Made by a program: the position numbers and the translations under genes. The notes beneath the pieces were generated by a model, which was not told the origin of the DNA, did no database searches, and saw nothing but the letters and a program-made list of their open reading frames with translations. DNA of 64,000 bases from Microbulbifer salipaludis (lineage in GTDB: Bacteria; Pseudomonadota; Gammaproteobacteria; Pseudomonadales; Cellvibrionaceae): the NCBI RefSeq assembly GCF_017303155.1, contig NZ_JAEKJR010000001.1:434001-498000 (forward strand), given 5' to 3'. This document shows, one piece after another, positions 37,251-46,548 of the stretch; position 1 is the stretch's first letter; each line of letters starts with the position of its first letter.

Positions 37251-39139
37251 AGGCCGGGCTGAACGGATTTGCGGCCCTGCGCCGGCTGCTTCTCTGTGGC
37301 GGTGGTTTCGTGATCGCCCCAGTGGTGATCCAAATGCAGGTCCGGATCCCGCCGATCTTCCTGCAGAGCCTGCAGTAATTGCTCGCGGTAGATTTTGGTT
37401 TTTGCCACGTGCTGGGATTCATCCCGCCAGTAGGGGAACAGGGATTCCAGCATACGCTGATCGTGCTGCTTGAACTTGCGCGCCGCGCGCTGGGCCTGGT
37501 GTTTCGACAGCCCCAGTAGCTGCAGGGCACCGGCGCCGATTTCCAGGGCGCTGTCGACAGTTTCCCGGTAGATGTATTTCACCCCCGCTTCCATCAGTGC
37601 GTACTGGTGCATGCGGTTGCGCGCCCGCGCCAGAATGGTCAGGTGCGGGAAGTGATTCTGGATGCGGCTTACAATCTCCAGCGAGGCGGCCTGGTCGCTC
37701 AGGGTGAGGATCACGATCTTGGCGTTTTCCGCGCCGGCGGCGTGCAACAGGTCCTCCCGCGAGGCGTCACCGTAGTAGGCCTTGATACCGTAGCGGCGCA
37801 CCAGTTCGAGCTGTTCCGCGTTGTGCTCCAGCAGTGTGGTCTCGAATCCGCAGGCGTTCAGCAGGCGTCCGGAAATCTGGCCGTAGCGGCCGTAGCCGAT
37901 GATGATCACTGGCGAGCCGTCATCGTTGGGGGCACTGTCGGGCACATCCGGCAGGCGCGGGCCAGTGAAGAACCGCGGCTGGATGAGCTGTTCATAGGCC
38001 AGCAACAGCAGCGGTGTCAACGCCATGGACAGTGCGATCAGGGCGATCAGCACACTGGTGACGTCCGCCGGCAGCACCTTGTTCTGGCTGGCATAGGCCA
38101 GCAATACAAAGCCGAATTCCCCCGCCTGCGCCAGGGACAGGGCAAACAGCCAGTCCTCGCCCCGCGCCATGCCGCGTACCCGCGCCAGCGCGAACAGGAT
38201 GACGAATTTGACCGTGACCAGCAGCAGTAGCAGCCCCAGCAACAGCAGCGGCTGTTGCATCACCAGTGCGAGGTCGAGGTTGGCGCCTACCGCAAGGAAA
38301 AAGAGCCCCAGCAGCAGACCCTTGAATGGCTGGATATCGGCTTCCAGCTCGTGGCGGAATTCACTGTCTGCCAGTACCACCCCGGCGAGGAATGTCCCCA
38401 GTGCCGGCGACAGGCCCAGGCCGCTCATGATGGCGGCGGCGCTGAGCACGATGAGCAGGGAGCAGGCGGTGAACAGTTCGCGGGTGCGCGACCCCACCAC
38501 CATCCGCAGCAGCGGGGTCAGCAGGTAACGACCGGCCAGCACCAGCGCGGTGATTGCCGCCAGCACCGCCAGTGCGTAGGTCCAGCCCTGCAGGGCGTCG
38601 GGGTCGGTGGCCACTTCCACGGTGGCCAGCAGCGGCAGCAGCGCAAGAATGGGGATCACCGCTATGTCCTGGAACAGCAGCACGCTGAAGGCATTGCGCC
38701 CACCCTCGGTCTTGAGCAGGTTCTTTTCCGACAGCGACTGCAGTACGATGGCGGTGGAGGACAGCGCGAGAATCAGGCCCACCGCGGTGGCGCTGCGCCA
38801 GTCAAACCCGAACATGACCATGGCCAGCCCGCACACGGCCGCCGCGGTAAGCAGCACCTGGGCGCCACCGGTGCCGAAGATCGCCCCCCGCAGGGCCCAC
38901 AGCTTCTTCGGCCGCAGTTCCAAGCCAATCAGAAACAGCATCAGCGCCACGCCAAACTCGGCGAAGTGCAGCTCATCGCTGGTATCACCCACCAGGCCGA
39001 AGGCGTGGGGGCCAATCAGGACACCCGCCACCAGGTAACCCAGTACCGAGCCGAACCCGAGGCGTTTGGCCAGGGGCACGGAGAAGACGGCGGCGGCGAG
39101 AAATATGACGGTCTGAAGCAAAAAATTGTCGTGCGGCAT
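37247..39139 (-). CDS. CPA2-family cation/proton antiporter with RCK domain, KefB/KefC-like
   Basis: A 630-residue inner-membrane antiporter or glutathione-gated-type K+ efflux protein. About twelve hydrophobic segments fill residues 1-380, including LGYLVAGVLIGPHAFGL and LLFQDIAVIPILALLPLL. A cytoplasmic RCK/TrkA-N domain follows with the nucleotide-binding GYGRYGQISGRLL. The C-terminal tail is hydrophilic and His-rich. It resembles KefB/KefC, but no KefF/KefG partner is adjacent. Its TAG and the TAG of the convergent sulfotransferase gene are both read from the same CTAG at 37247-37250. Confidence 0.87.
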   Translation of the reverse strand: MPHDNFLLQTVIFLAAAVFSVPLAKRLGFGSVLGYLVAGVLIGPHAFGLVGDTSDELHFAEFGVALMLFLIGLELRPKKLWALRGAIFGTGGAQVLLTAAAVCGLAMVMFGFDWRSATAVGLILALSSTAIVLQSLSEKNLLKTEGGRNAFSVLLFQDIAVIPILALLPLLATVEVATDPDALQGWTYALAVLAAITALVLAGRYLLTPLLRMVVGSRTRELFTACSLLIVLSAAAIMSGLGLSPALGTFLAGVVLADSEFRHELEADIQPFKGLLLGLFFLAVGANLDLALVMQQPLLLLGLLLLLVTVKFVILFALARVRGMARGEDWLFALSLAQAGEFGFVLLAYASQNKVLPADVTSVLIALIALSMALTPLLLLAYEQLIQPRFFTGPRLPDVPDSAPNDDGSPVIIIGYGRYGQISGRLLNACGFETTLLEHNAEQLELVRRYGIKAYYGDASREDLLHAAGAENAKIVILTLSDQAASLEIVSRIQNHFPHLTILARARNRMHQYALMEAGVKYIYRETVDSALEIGAGALQLLGLSKHQAQRAARKFKQHDQRMLESLFPYWRDESQHVAKTKIYREQLLQALQEDRRDPDLHLDHHWGDHETTATEKQPAQGRKSVQPGL

Positions 39140-39180
39140 GGACGCTCTTTCTGGTTGTCGCGGGGCCGCTTGGCGGCCGG

Positions 39181-40494
39181 TTAGTCAGGTTGTGGTGTAG
39201 GTGCGGCGCGCTCGGGGTCGGCGGCTTCGCGGCTGCGGCGGATGAGCGGCGCGATGGTGGAGCCCTGCACCACAATGGAGAAGAGTACCACGCCGTAGGT
39301 CATCACTACCCACAGGTGACGCAAGTCGTGGGTGCTGCCGTTGCTGGTATCCCCGATCAGGTAGCCGGACGGGATCGACATCGCCAGCGCCAGCGCCAGT
39401 CCGCCCCGCAGCCCGCCCCAGATCAGAATCCGTTCGGTATACGGGTGGTATTTGCGGCGCCGTTTGAGCAGCTGAAACGGCACGCCCACCGCCAGCACGC
39501 GTCCCAGCAGCACTATCACGATCGCGGCGACGATCAGCACATAGTCGATGGGCGAGAAGTCGATGGTGATCAGGAACAGCCCCACCAGCAGGAACAGGAT
39601 ACCGTTGAGAAACTCTTCGGTAATGGTCCAGAAGTTGTCCAGCTCGTGCTGACTCACCCGCGAGAATCCGCGTTCGCGGGTGAAGTTGCCGATGATGATA
39701 CCGGACACCACCATGGCCAGGGCCCCAGACACGTGCAGCAGGTTGGCCGCGGCAAAACCCGCGGTAGGAATCACCAGGGTCAGCAACAGTTCCAGGCTGT
39801 GATCATTGGTGGAGCAGATCAGCCAGTGGAACAGGCCGCCAATCGCGAGCCCGAGCGCGATGCCGCCGAGGGCCTCCACCATAAACAGGTGGCTGATGGC
39901 GGGCAGTGTCGGTTCGGTGCCCTGGAATGCCAGTGCGTAGATTACCGCAAACACCACCATGCCGAAGCCGTCATTGAACAGCGACTCACCCTCGACCTGA
40001 ATCGAAACCTGTTCCGGCGCCTTCAGGCTCTTGATGATGGCCAGCACCGCAATGGGGTCCGTGGGCGAGATCAGTGCGCCGAACAGCAGGCAGTACACCA
40101 GGTCCACGGGCATGCCGATCAGCGCGAACAGGGCGTACATCATGTAGCCCACCGCGAAGGTGGAAATCAGGGTGCCGACAATGGCCAGCAGGGTGATTTC
40201 CACCTTCTGGTTGCGCAGCATCAACAGGTCAATATGCAGGGAGCCGGCGAACAGCAGGAAGCCCAGCATGCCCTTCAGCAGCAGGTCTTCCAGGTTCATC
40301 ACCGGGAGCAGCTGCGCCACCCAATCCCGCAGCTCCACAATTTCCAGCTTGCCGAGACCGGTAACAATCAGCGACAGGGCCAGTGAGCCCGCGGTGATGG
40401 CAATGGTGGTCTGGGTGCGCAGTACGTACTGATTGATAAAACCGAGGAACACGGACACAGCCGCGAGAAAACAGAAGATGTAATAGACGTCCAT
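39181..40494 (-). CDS. CPA1-family Na+/H+ antiporter, NhaP-like
   Basis: A 437-residue integral membrane exchanger. FGALISPTDPIAVLAIIKS and QVEGESLFNDGFGMVVF are the two CPA1 signatures with the acidic ion-binding residues, and LIWGGLRGGLALALAMS is the third conserved region. It is probably involved in pH or sodium homeostasis. The gene lies 41 bp upstream of the KefB-like gene on the same strand, so the two antiporters may be co-transcribed. The start is ATG 40494. Confidence 0.9.
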   Translation of the reverse strand: MDVYYIFCFLAAVSVFLGFINQYVLRTQTTIAITAGSLALSLIVTGLGKLEIVELRDWVAQLLPVMNLEDLLLKGMLGFLLFAGSLHIDLLMLRNQKVEITLLAIVGTLISTFAVGYMMYALFALIGMPVDLVYCLLFGALISPTDPIAVLAIIKSLKAPEQVSIQVEGESLFNDGFGMVVFAVIYALAFQGTEPTLPAISHLFMVEALGGIALGLAIGGLFHWLICSTNDHSLELLLTLVIPTAGFAAANLLHVSGALAMVVSGIIIGNFTRERGFSRVSQHELDNFWTITEEFLNGILFLLVGLFLITIDFSPIDYVLIVAAIVIVLLGRVLAVGVPFQLLKRRRKYHPYTERILIWGGLRGGLALALAMSIPSGYLIGDTSNGSTHDLRHLWVVMTYGVVLFSIVVQGSTIAPLIRRSREAADPERAAPTPQPD

Positions 40495-40556
40495 GCCCTG
40501 GGGGGTGCCTCGATTGGGTCGGTTGCGCGCTGGCGTTGCGGCCGGCGCGCCTGCGC

Positions 40557-41450
40557 TCAGTCCGTCAGCGTGCCGTTATTGTAGTCGCGCACCGCTTGCT
40601 CAATCTGCTCGCGGGTGTTCATGACAAAGGGGCCATAGTGCGCAACGGGTTCGTTGAGTGGGGCGCCGCGCAGCAGCAGCAAGCCGGTGCCTTCTCCGGG
40701 GCCGTCTGCGGGCGCGCGCAATTGTAATGATTCACCGGCACCAAACAACACCAGATTGCCCCGCGTCACGGTACCGCGCTCGGTGGCCAGCGATCCCCGG
40801 TAGATATAGGCCAGTACGGTGTGCTTCTCGGGCAGCGGCAGGGAAACGTCGGCCCCCGGCGCCAGGCGCACATCGGCCACCGAGGCTTCACTGGCCGCAT
40901 CCAGCAGCGGGCCAGACACGGACTCACCGGCAATTTGCCAGGTGCCGGCAATCAGGCGAATCATTGAGCCCTGCGCGTCCAGTGTGCGCTCCTGTACCTG
41001 TTCCGGCTGCAGGTCGCGCCAGTCCGGCGTGCTCATCTTGTCCTTCGCCGCCATATTGATCCACAGCTGGAAGCCGTGCATACCGCCTTCGCCCTGGGAG
41101 GGCATTTCCGAGTGGATGATGCCGCGCCCGGCGCGCATCCACTGGGCACCGCCCTCGCGAATGGCGCCGCGGTTACCCAAGTGGTCCTGGTGCTCAAACT
41201 CGCCACTCAGCATGTAGGTCAGCGTTTCGATCCCCCGGTGCGGGTGCGGCGGGAAACCGGCAATGTAATCGTCGGGATTTTCCGAGCGGATCTCATCCAC
41301 CATCAGGAACGGGCTGAAGTCCGCGGACTGGAATCCAGCCACCCGATGAATTTTCACGCCGGCGCCATCGGCGGACGGATGCCCCGCCACGACGCGGGCG
41401 GCGGGCCGCAGGCTGACGCTGTTTTCGCTGTTGGGTGTGACGTTTTGCAT
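40557..41450 (-). CDS. Pirin family protein (YhaK-like cupin)
   Basis: A bicupin of 297 residues. FPPHPHRGIETLTYMLSGEF carries the metal-binding His-x-His of the N-terminal cupin, with GRGIIHSEMP completing it; the C-terminal cupin domain is degenerate, as in all pirins. Some pirins have quercetin dioxygenase activity, others act as redox sensors. ATG 41450 (MQNVTPNSENS) follows GGAGGAG; an earlier in-frame ATG at 41507 adds 19 atypical residues. It is divergent from a LysR gene, as in E. coli yhaJ-yhaK. Confidence 0.9.
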   Translation of the reverse strand: MQNVTPNSENSVSLRPAARVVAGHPSADGAGVKIHRVAGFQSADFSPFLMVDEIRSENPDDYIAGFPPHPHRGIETLTYMLSGEFEHQDHLGNRGAIREGGAQWMRAGRGIIHSEMPSQGEGGMHGFQLWINMAAKDKMSTPDWRDLQPEQVQERTLDAQGSMIRLIAGTWQIAGESVSGPLLDAASEASVADVRLAPGADVSLPLPEKHTVLAYIYRGSLATERGTVTRGNLVLFGAGESLQLRAPADGPGEGTGLLLLRGAPLNEPVAHYGPFVMNTREQIEQAVRDYNNGTLTD

Positions 41451-41482
41451 GGTTATGCTCCTCCGTTTGCGGCAGTATAGGC

Positions 41483-41493
41483 CGATTAAATCG
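41483..41493. promoter_or_regulatory. Candidate LysR-type operator between pirin and lysR genes
   Basis: CGATTAAATCG is a perfect 11-nt inverted repeat in the 140-bp divergent region, near several ATT/AAT-rich half sites (around 41505-41530). LysR regulators usually bind such dyads between divergent genes. Position is the only support. Confidence 0.35.
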
Positions 41494-41590
41494 CCAGAAA
41501 ATGGCAAATAATCGCAGCTAATATTCGAACGGCTCGACAGGTCGCGTCGTTAACGCTTTTCATCGATCGAAATCAGACAAAGGACAGTCA

Positions 41591-42478
41591 ATGGCCAAGG
41601 TAACCCTGGAGCAGTGGCGGATGTTTCAGGCCGTGGTGGAACACGGCGGTTTTTCTCAGGCCGCGGAAGCGGTGCACAAGAGCCAGTCATCGATTAATCA
41701 CGCGGTACACAAACTGCAGGAGAGCCTCGGGGTCTCGTTGCTGGAAGTGCGTGGGCGCAAGGCGGAACTCACCGACGCGGGGCGGGTTCTGCTGAACCGT
41801 GCCGGCGGCCTGCTGGACGAGGCGGAAGCGCTGGAGTCGGTGGCCGCGAGCCTGGGTGCCGGCACCGAGGCGCAACTGCGCCTGGCGGTGGATGTGCTGT
41901 TTGATTACGAGGCCCTGTTCAATGCGGTGGAGCGTTTTGCCGCCGAGTTTCCCCACACCCGCCTGGAGATTCGCGAAACCGTATTGTCCGGTGCCGAGGA
42001 ATTGCTGCTGCAGCAGGAGGCGGATTTCATCCTGTCCGCGCGCGTACCCCAGGGGTTTGTGGGTGAGCCGGTGGCGCGGGTGAAATTTGTGCCGGTGGCA
42101 CACCCGGACCACCCGCTGCATCATCTGGGGCGGCCGGTGAACCGGGAAGATCTCAAGGCGGCGCGGCAGATCGTGATGCGCGATTCCGCGCTGAAAAACC
42201 GCCAGGATGCGGGTTGGCTCGGCTCCGACCAGCGCATCACTGTCACCAACGTGCACACCTCCATCGAGTTGATCGAGCGCGGCCTGGGGTTTGCCTGGCT
42301 GCCGCAGACCCGCATCCGCGACTCCCTGTCGGCCGACCGGCTGCTGCCGCTGCGCACCGAAGAGCCCTGGGAGCGGGATGTCACCGTCTATCTGGTGTAT
42401 GCGGATCAGGACCGCGCCGGCCCCGCCGCGTGCCTGCTACTGCGCGCCCTGCGTGAAGGCTTGCCACCGATCGAGTGA
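41591..42478 (+). CDS. LysR-family transcriptional regulator (YhaJ-like)
   Basis: A 295-residue LysR regulator. The N-terminal winged helix (MFQAVVEHGGFSQAAEAVHK then SQSSINHAVHKLQESLGV) is clear, and the remaining 200 residues are the periplasmic-binding-protein-like effector domain. It is divergent from the pirin gene and followed by Gfo/Idh, DoxX and hydroquinone-reductase genes. In E. coli, YhaJ lies beside yhaK and activates yqjF in response to aromatic compounds, so a similar inducer class is plausible here (inference). The start is ATG 41591. Confidence 0.9.
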   Translation: MAKVTLEQWRMFQAVVEHGGFSQAAEAVHKSQSSINHAVHKLQESLGVSLLEVRGRKAELTDAGRVLLNRAGGLLDEAEALESVAASLGAGTEAQLRLAVDVLFDYEALFNAVERFAAEFPHTRLEIRETVLSGAEELLLQQEADFILSARVPQGFVGEPVARVKFVPVAHPDHPLHHLGRPVNREDLKAARQIVMRDSALKNRQDAGWLGSDQRITVTNVHTSIELIERGLGFAWLPQTRIRDSLSADRLLPLRTEEPWERDVTVYLVYADQDRAGPAACLLLRALREGLPPIE

Positions 42479-42535
42479 TCGGGGCGCCGTATCCTCTGCC
42501 CACTGGTCAAATCAATCTAAAACAGGAAGCGTGTC

Positions 42536-43522
42536 ATGGTGCGCGACAGTGAGGAAATCCGCTGGGGCATTATCGGTTGCGGCAATGTCACCGAGCTGAA
42601 AAGTGGCCCGGCGTTCAATAAGGTGGCGGGATCAAGGCTGGTTGCGGTCATGCGCCGCAACCGGGAAAAGCTGCTGGACTATGCTGCGCGCCACCGAGTG
42701 CCAAAAACCTATACCAGCGCCGACGACCTGATTAACGACCCGGAAATCGACGCCATCTATGTGGCCACGCCACCGGGGAGCCATCGGGAGTATGCGCTGA
42801 AGATAGCGAGCGCCAACAAACACTGTTGCCTGGAAAAACCGATGGCGCTCGATTTCAGTGAGTGCGAAGACATTGTCGCCGCGTTTGCAGGCCGGGAGGC
42901 GCAGCTGTTTGTCGCTTACTACCGCCGCTCCCTGCCCCGCTTCAATCAGGTAAAAGAGTGGATCGACGGCGGTAGAATCGGTGCCATTCGCCATATCAAC
43001 TGGAGCTATGCGCGCGCACCCTCCGCCGCGGACCTGTCACCGGAATACGATTGGCGCACCGACCCGGCGGTGTCCGGCGGTGGTCATTTTGTCGATCTCG
43101 CCTGCCACGGTCTCGACCTGTTTATCCATCTCGCCGGAGATATTGCCGACGCCAAAGGGATCGCGGTCAATCAGCAGGGCCTGTATGACGCGGAAGATGC
43201 GGTTTCCGCCTGTTGGGTATTTGCAGGCGGTGCTACCGGCGCGGGCTTCTGGAATTTTGCCGCTAGTGACTACAACGATGAGGTGGTGATTTATGGCAGC
43301 AGGGGCAGCATCCGTTTTTCCGTGTTTGCCGACAAGCCGCTGTTGCTCGAAGCCGGCGACGATTCCGCAACTGTCGCGATCGCCCACCCGGAAAATATCC
43401 AGTATTTCCATATCGACAATATGGTCAAACACCTCAACGGCGAAGGCCGGCACCCGGTATCTGCCGCCGAGGGCGGCAAAGCCTCACGGGTGATGGACCA
43501 GATTTTGGCGGGATTTCGCTAG
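42536..43522 (+). CDS. Gfo/Idh/MocA-family oxidoreductase
   Basis: An NAD(P)-dependent sugar or polyol dehydrogenase-like enzyme of 328 residues. The Rossmann motif is WGIIGCGNVTEL near residue 10, followed by the family motif CLEKPMALDF with the catalytic-site Lys. GGGHFVDLACHGLDL carries the second conserved His-containing segment. The substrate is unknown. ATG 42536 has AGGAAG upstream. It lies 57 bp after the LysR gene and 140 bp before doxX, where E. coli has no such gene. Confidence 0.88.
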   Translation: MVRDSEEIRWGIIGCGNVTELKSGPAFNKVAGSRLVAVMRRNREKLLDYAARHRVPKTYTSADDLINDPEIDAIYVATPPGSHREYALKIASANKHCCLEKPMALDFSECEDIVAAFAGREAQLFVAYYRRSLPRFNQVKEWIDGGRIGAIRHINWSYARAPSAADLSPEYDWRTDPAVSGGGHFVDLACHGLDLFIHLAGDIADAKGIAVNQQGLYDAEDAVSACWVFAGGATGAGFWNFAASDYNDEVVIYGSRGSIRFSVFADKPLLLEAGDDSATVAIAHPENIQYFHIDNMVKHLNGEGRHPVSAAEGGKASRVMDQILAGFR

Positions 43523-43662
43523 GTTTGGCGCTCACTTCTATAAATTCGATCTATCCCTGCGAATATATGCGATTTTCGTTTTAAAAATTCGAATTAGACT
43601 AAACAGCGTTGTCTCTTCATACACTTTCTCTCTGCAAACCTATTTCGATAAAGGACCCTGCT

Positions 43663-44067
43663 ATGAACAACGGCGTACTGTTTGATTTCTCCAAGCTGAT
43701 GGCGCGCATCCTGATGTCGGTGATGTTTATTGTCGCCGGTTACAGCAAGATCGGCGCCTACGCAGGCACCCAGGAATATATGGCATCGGCGGGCGTGCCC
43801 GGCTTCCTGCTGCCGCTGGTCATCCTGCTGGAGCTGGGCGGTGGCCTGGCGATTCTGTTTGGTTTCTTTACCCGCTGGGTGGCAGTGGCGTTTGCTGCTT
43901 TCTGTGTGGTGAGCGCGTGGCTGTTCCACAATGTGCCCGGCGACCAGATGCAGCAAATCCTGTTTATGAAAAACATCACCATCGCCGGTGGCTTCCTGAT
44001 TCTGGCCTGCGCCGGTGCCGGCCGCTTCAGCTTTGATTACGTCATGGCCAACGTGAAGAACCGCTGA
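43663..44067 (+). CDS. DoxX family membrane protein (YqjF-like)
   Basis: A 134-residue protein with four hydrophobic helices. LMARILMSVMFIVAGYSKIG and the ending ITIAGGFLILACAGAGRFSF are characteristic of DoxX. ATG 43663 follows AAAGGACC; an earlier frame opening at 43609 would add a non-conserved stretch. It is paired with a glutathionyl-hydroquinone reductase 10 bp downstream, the same order as E. coli yqjF-yqjG. The function of DoxX proteins is not settled; they appear near quinone or thiol redox enzymes. Confidence 0.87.
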   Translation: MNNGVLFDFSKLMARILMSVMFIVAGYSKIGAYAGTQEYMASAGVPGFLLPLVILLELGGGLAILFGFFTRWVAVAFAAFCVVSAWLFHNVPGDQMQQILFMKNITIAGGFLILACAGAGRFSFDYVMANVKNR

Positions 44068-44077
44068 GGAGATACCC

Positions 44078-45052
44078 ATGGGATTACTGGTAAATGGTGA
44101 ATGGAAAGATCAGTGGTACGACACCGACAAAAGTGGTGGCGCCTTCGAGCGTGAGGCGGCGCAACTGCGCAACTGGGTGACGGCCGATGGCAGTGCCGGC
44201 CCCAGTGGCGAAGGCGGGTTCGCAGCGGAAAAAGACCGCTACCACCTGTACGTCTCACTGGCCTGCCCCTGGGCACACCGCACCCTGATCTTCCGCAAGC
44301 TCAAGGGGCTCACCGATTACATCAGCGTGTCGGTGGTCAGCCCCTACATGCTGGAGAATGGCTGGACCTTTGATGAAAGCGAGGGCAGTACCGGCGATGA
44401 CCTGTTCGGCAGCGAATTCCTGCACCAGGTGTACACCCGCAACCGCCCTGAGTACTCCGGGCGCGTCACAGTGCCGGTGTTGTGGGACAAACAGCGGCAG
44501 TGCATCGTCAGCAACGAGTCTTCAGAAATCATCCGCATGTTCAACACCGCGTTTGATGCGCTTACCGGCGACTCCCAGGATTTTTATCCACAGGATTTGC
44601 GCGGTGACATCGATGCCACCAACACGCTGGTTTACGACAACATCAACAATGGTGTGTACCGCGCGGGGTTCGCCACCAGCAAAGAGGCCTACGAGACGGC
44701 GTATCACCGGCTGTTCGAGGCCCTGGAGCAGCTGGAACAACGGCTGCAGGTTAACCGCTACCTCACCGGCGAGCGTATCACCGAGGCGGACTGGCGGTTG
44801 TTTACCACGCTGATCCGTTTTGACGCCGTGTACCACGGCCATTTCAAGTGCAACAAGCAGCGCCTGGCGGACTACCCCAACCTGTGGGGCTATGTGCGCG
44901 AGTTATACCAGTGGCCCGGTGTGGCCGAGACAGTGGACTTTTACCACATCAAAACCCACTACTACGCGAGCCACAAAAACATCAATCCCACCGGGATTGT
45001 GCCGCTGGGGCCTGAGCTGGACTACTCGGCGCCCCACGGTCGCGGCGCCTGA
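44078..45052 (+). CDS. yqjG: Glutathionyl-hydroquinone reductase (Xi-class GST, YqjG)
   Basis: A cytoplasmic enzyme that reduces glutathionyl-hydroquinones back to hydroquinone. The catalytic cysteine is Cys63 in SLACPWAHRTLIFRKLKGL, the Xi-class signature, and SEIIRMFNTAF plus the helical C-terminal domain with YLTGERITEADWRLFTTLIR are typical. The length of 324 residues is near E. coli YqjG (328). The start is ATG 44078 after GAGGAGATACCC. It forms an operon with doxX. Confidence 0.93.
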   Translation: MGLLVNGEWKDQWYDTDKSGGAFEREAAQLRNWVTADGSAGPSGEGGFAAEKDRYHLYVSLACPWAHRTLIFRKLKGLTDYISVSVVSPYMLENGWTFDESEGSTGDDLFGSEFLHQVYTRNRPEYSGRVTVPVLWDKQRQCIVSNESSEIIRMFNTAFDALTGDSQDFYPQDLRGDIDATNTLVYDNINNGVYRAGFATSKEAYETAYHRLFEALEQLEQRLQVNRYLTGERITEADWRLFTTLIRFDAVYHGHFKCNKQRLADYPNLWGYVRELYQWPGVAETVDFYHIKTHYYASHKNINPTGIVPLGPELDYSAPHGRGA

Positions 45053-45064
45053 CCGGGAACCAAT

Positions 45065-45100
45065 CGGTCGCAGGTAGAGCCGGGCTCCAACCTGCGACCG
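45065..45100. repeat. Extended hairpin after the hydroquinone reductase gene
   Basis: CGGTCGCAGGT (45065-45075) pairs perfectly with ACCTGCGACCG (45090-45100), and inside it GAGC pairs with GCTC around CGG. There is no T run, so it is more like a REP-type palindrome than a terminator. It lies 13 bp after the stop codon. Confidence 0.6.
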
Positions 45101-45239
45101 TGGAGTAGATCAGCGTTACAGGTCAGCGTATTATCCTGCATATTTTTTTGCCCTATAGTGAGTACTCACACTGCGATGCCCCGCTGCATTCGCGATGGGA
45201 CCGGGCTTTTGGGCAACTTCATTGCTGTAAGAGATCATT

Positions 45240-45851
45240 ATGCGGATTTTTGTATTAACGACGGGGCGCTCTGGCTCAACCACGTTTGCTGAGGCCTGTA
45301 CTCACATCGAGGGCATGACGTCCGGCCATGAGACGCATGCGGGCATGATCAAGGGACGCCTGGAGTATCCCGACAACCATATTGAGTCGGACAACCGGCT
45401 GGTGTGGTTTCTGGGCACGCTGGATCAAATGTACGACGACGAGAACACCTTCTACGTGCACCTGACCCGCGATGCAGAGAAAATTGCGCTGAGCTACCGT
45501 GATCGCTGGCAGGGGGCGATCTGCGTGGCTCGTCACTTCTACCACGGTATTTTGATGTGCCGCCGCAAGCCGGATATGGAGAGCGCTCTGGACACCTGCA
45601 GGCTGCTCGTTGACACGGTACATGACAATGTCACCTTCTTCCTGAGCCGCCGTCAGAACTGGGCCACTGTGCGTATGGAGTCTCTGGAAGAAGACTTCTT
45701 CAAGTTCATGGATGCCGCCGGCGTACAGGGTGATCGGGACAAAATCCTCGGTGCCTTGCGCACCGTAAAAAGCGGTAACAAGTATGCGCGCAAGAAAAAA
45801 GGCCTGTTGTACAAGCTGCGTTCGCTTTACTCCTCTCGCTTCCTGAGGTGA
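45240..45851 (+). CDS. Small sulfotransferase-like P-loop protein
   Basis: A 203-residue protein beginning MRIFVLTTGRSGSTTFAEAC, which matches the 5'-phosphosulfate loop (GRSGST) of PAPS-dependent sulfotransferases. FYVHLTRDAEKIALSYRDRW fits the 3'-phosphate-binding region with conserved Arg and Ser. It lacks the fuller C-terminal part of larger sulfotransferases, and the last 25 residues are strongly basic. The substrate is unknown. ATG 45240 has AAGAGAT upstream. It stands alone on its strand, 187 bp after the previous gene. Confidence 0.72.
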   Translation: MRIFVLTTGRSGSTTFAEACTHIEGMTSGHETHAGMIKGRLEYPDNHIESDNRLVWFLGTLDQMYDDENTFYVHLTRDAEKIALSYRDRWQGAICVARHFYHGILMCRRKPDMESALDTCRLLVDTVHDNVTFFLSRRQNWATVRMESLEEDFFKFMDAAGVQGDRDKILGALRTVKSGNKYARKKKGLLYKLRSLYSSRFLR

Positions 45852-45931
45852 TTCCTTTGCTATGAAGGCAGCACTCTGGTTCGCTGACCGCGCGGCTATA
45901 CTGGGGGCTACCTTTCCACCCGGAGAACTCG

Positions 45932-46531
45932 ATGAAGCTATTTTACGCCCCGGGCGCCTGCTCCCTGTCCCCGCATATCGTCGCCTGCGAGGCGGACATT
46001 GACCTGGATCTGTGCAAGGTCAACCTGAAAACCAAGCAGACCGAAAGCGGCGGTGACTACACCGAGGTGAATCCGAAGGGCTATGTGCCCGCGCTGCAGC
46101 TGGAAGGCGGCGAGGTGCTCACTGAGGGGCCGGCCATCGTGCAGTTTCTGGCGGAACAGAAGCCGGAGAAAAAACTGGCTCCGGAGCACGGTTCTCTGGA
46201 GCACTACCGGGTGCTGGAGTGGCTGAACTACCTCTCTACCGAAGTGCACAAATCCTTTGTGCCCCTGTTCTGGGGCGGCAGTGACGAGGACAAGGCGGAG
46301 GCCAGGGAAAGGATTGGCCAGCGCTTCCAGTACGTGGAAGAGCAACTGGCCGGAGACTACCTGATGGGTGACGACTTCTGTATCGCCGATGCCTACCTGT
46401 TTACCGTGTACAACTGGTGCAGCATGGTGGAGGTGGATACCGGCCGCTGGCCCAAGCTCAAGGCCTTTGCCGAGCGCATGTCCCAGCGCGAAGGGGTCAA
46501 GAAAGCGATGCGGGCAGAAGGCCTGCTGTAA
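45932..46531 (+). CDS. Glutathione S-transferase, beta class (GstA-like)
   Basis: A 199-residue GST. YAPGACSLSPHIVACEADID has the beta-class Cys10 and the preceding Tyr5; NPKGYVPALQLEGGEVLTEG holds the cis-proline and glutathione-binding Glu. The C-terminal helical domain with DDFCIADAYLFTVYNWC is typical. The start is ATG 45932. It is convergent with the Bcr/CflA-type exporter gene, whose stop is 17 bp away. Confidence 0.92.
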   Translation: MKLFYAPGACSLSPHIVACEADIDLDLCKVNLKTKQTESGGDYTEVNPKGYVPALQLEGGEVLTEGPAIVQFLAEQKPEKKLAPEHGSLEHYRVLEWLNYLSTEVHKSFVPLFWGGSDEDKAEARERIGQRFQYVEEQLAGDYLMGDDFCIADAYLFTVYNWCSMVEVDTGRWPKLKAFAERMSQREGVKKAMRAEGLL

Positions 46532-46548
46532 TCGCCCCGGCTCGGAGC

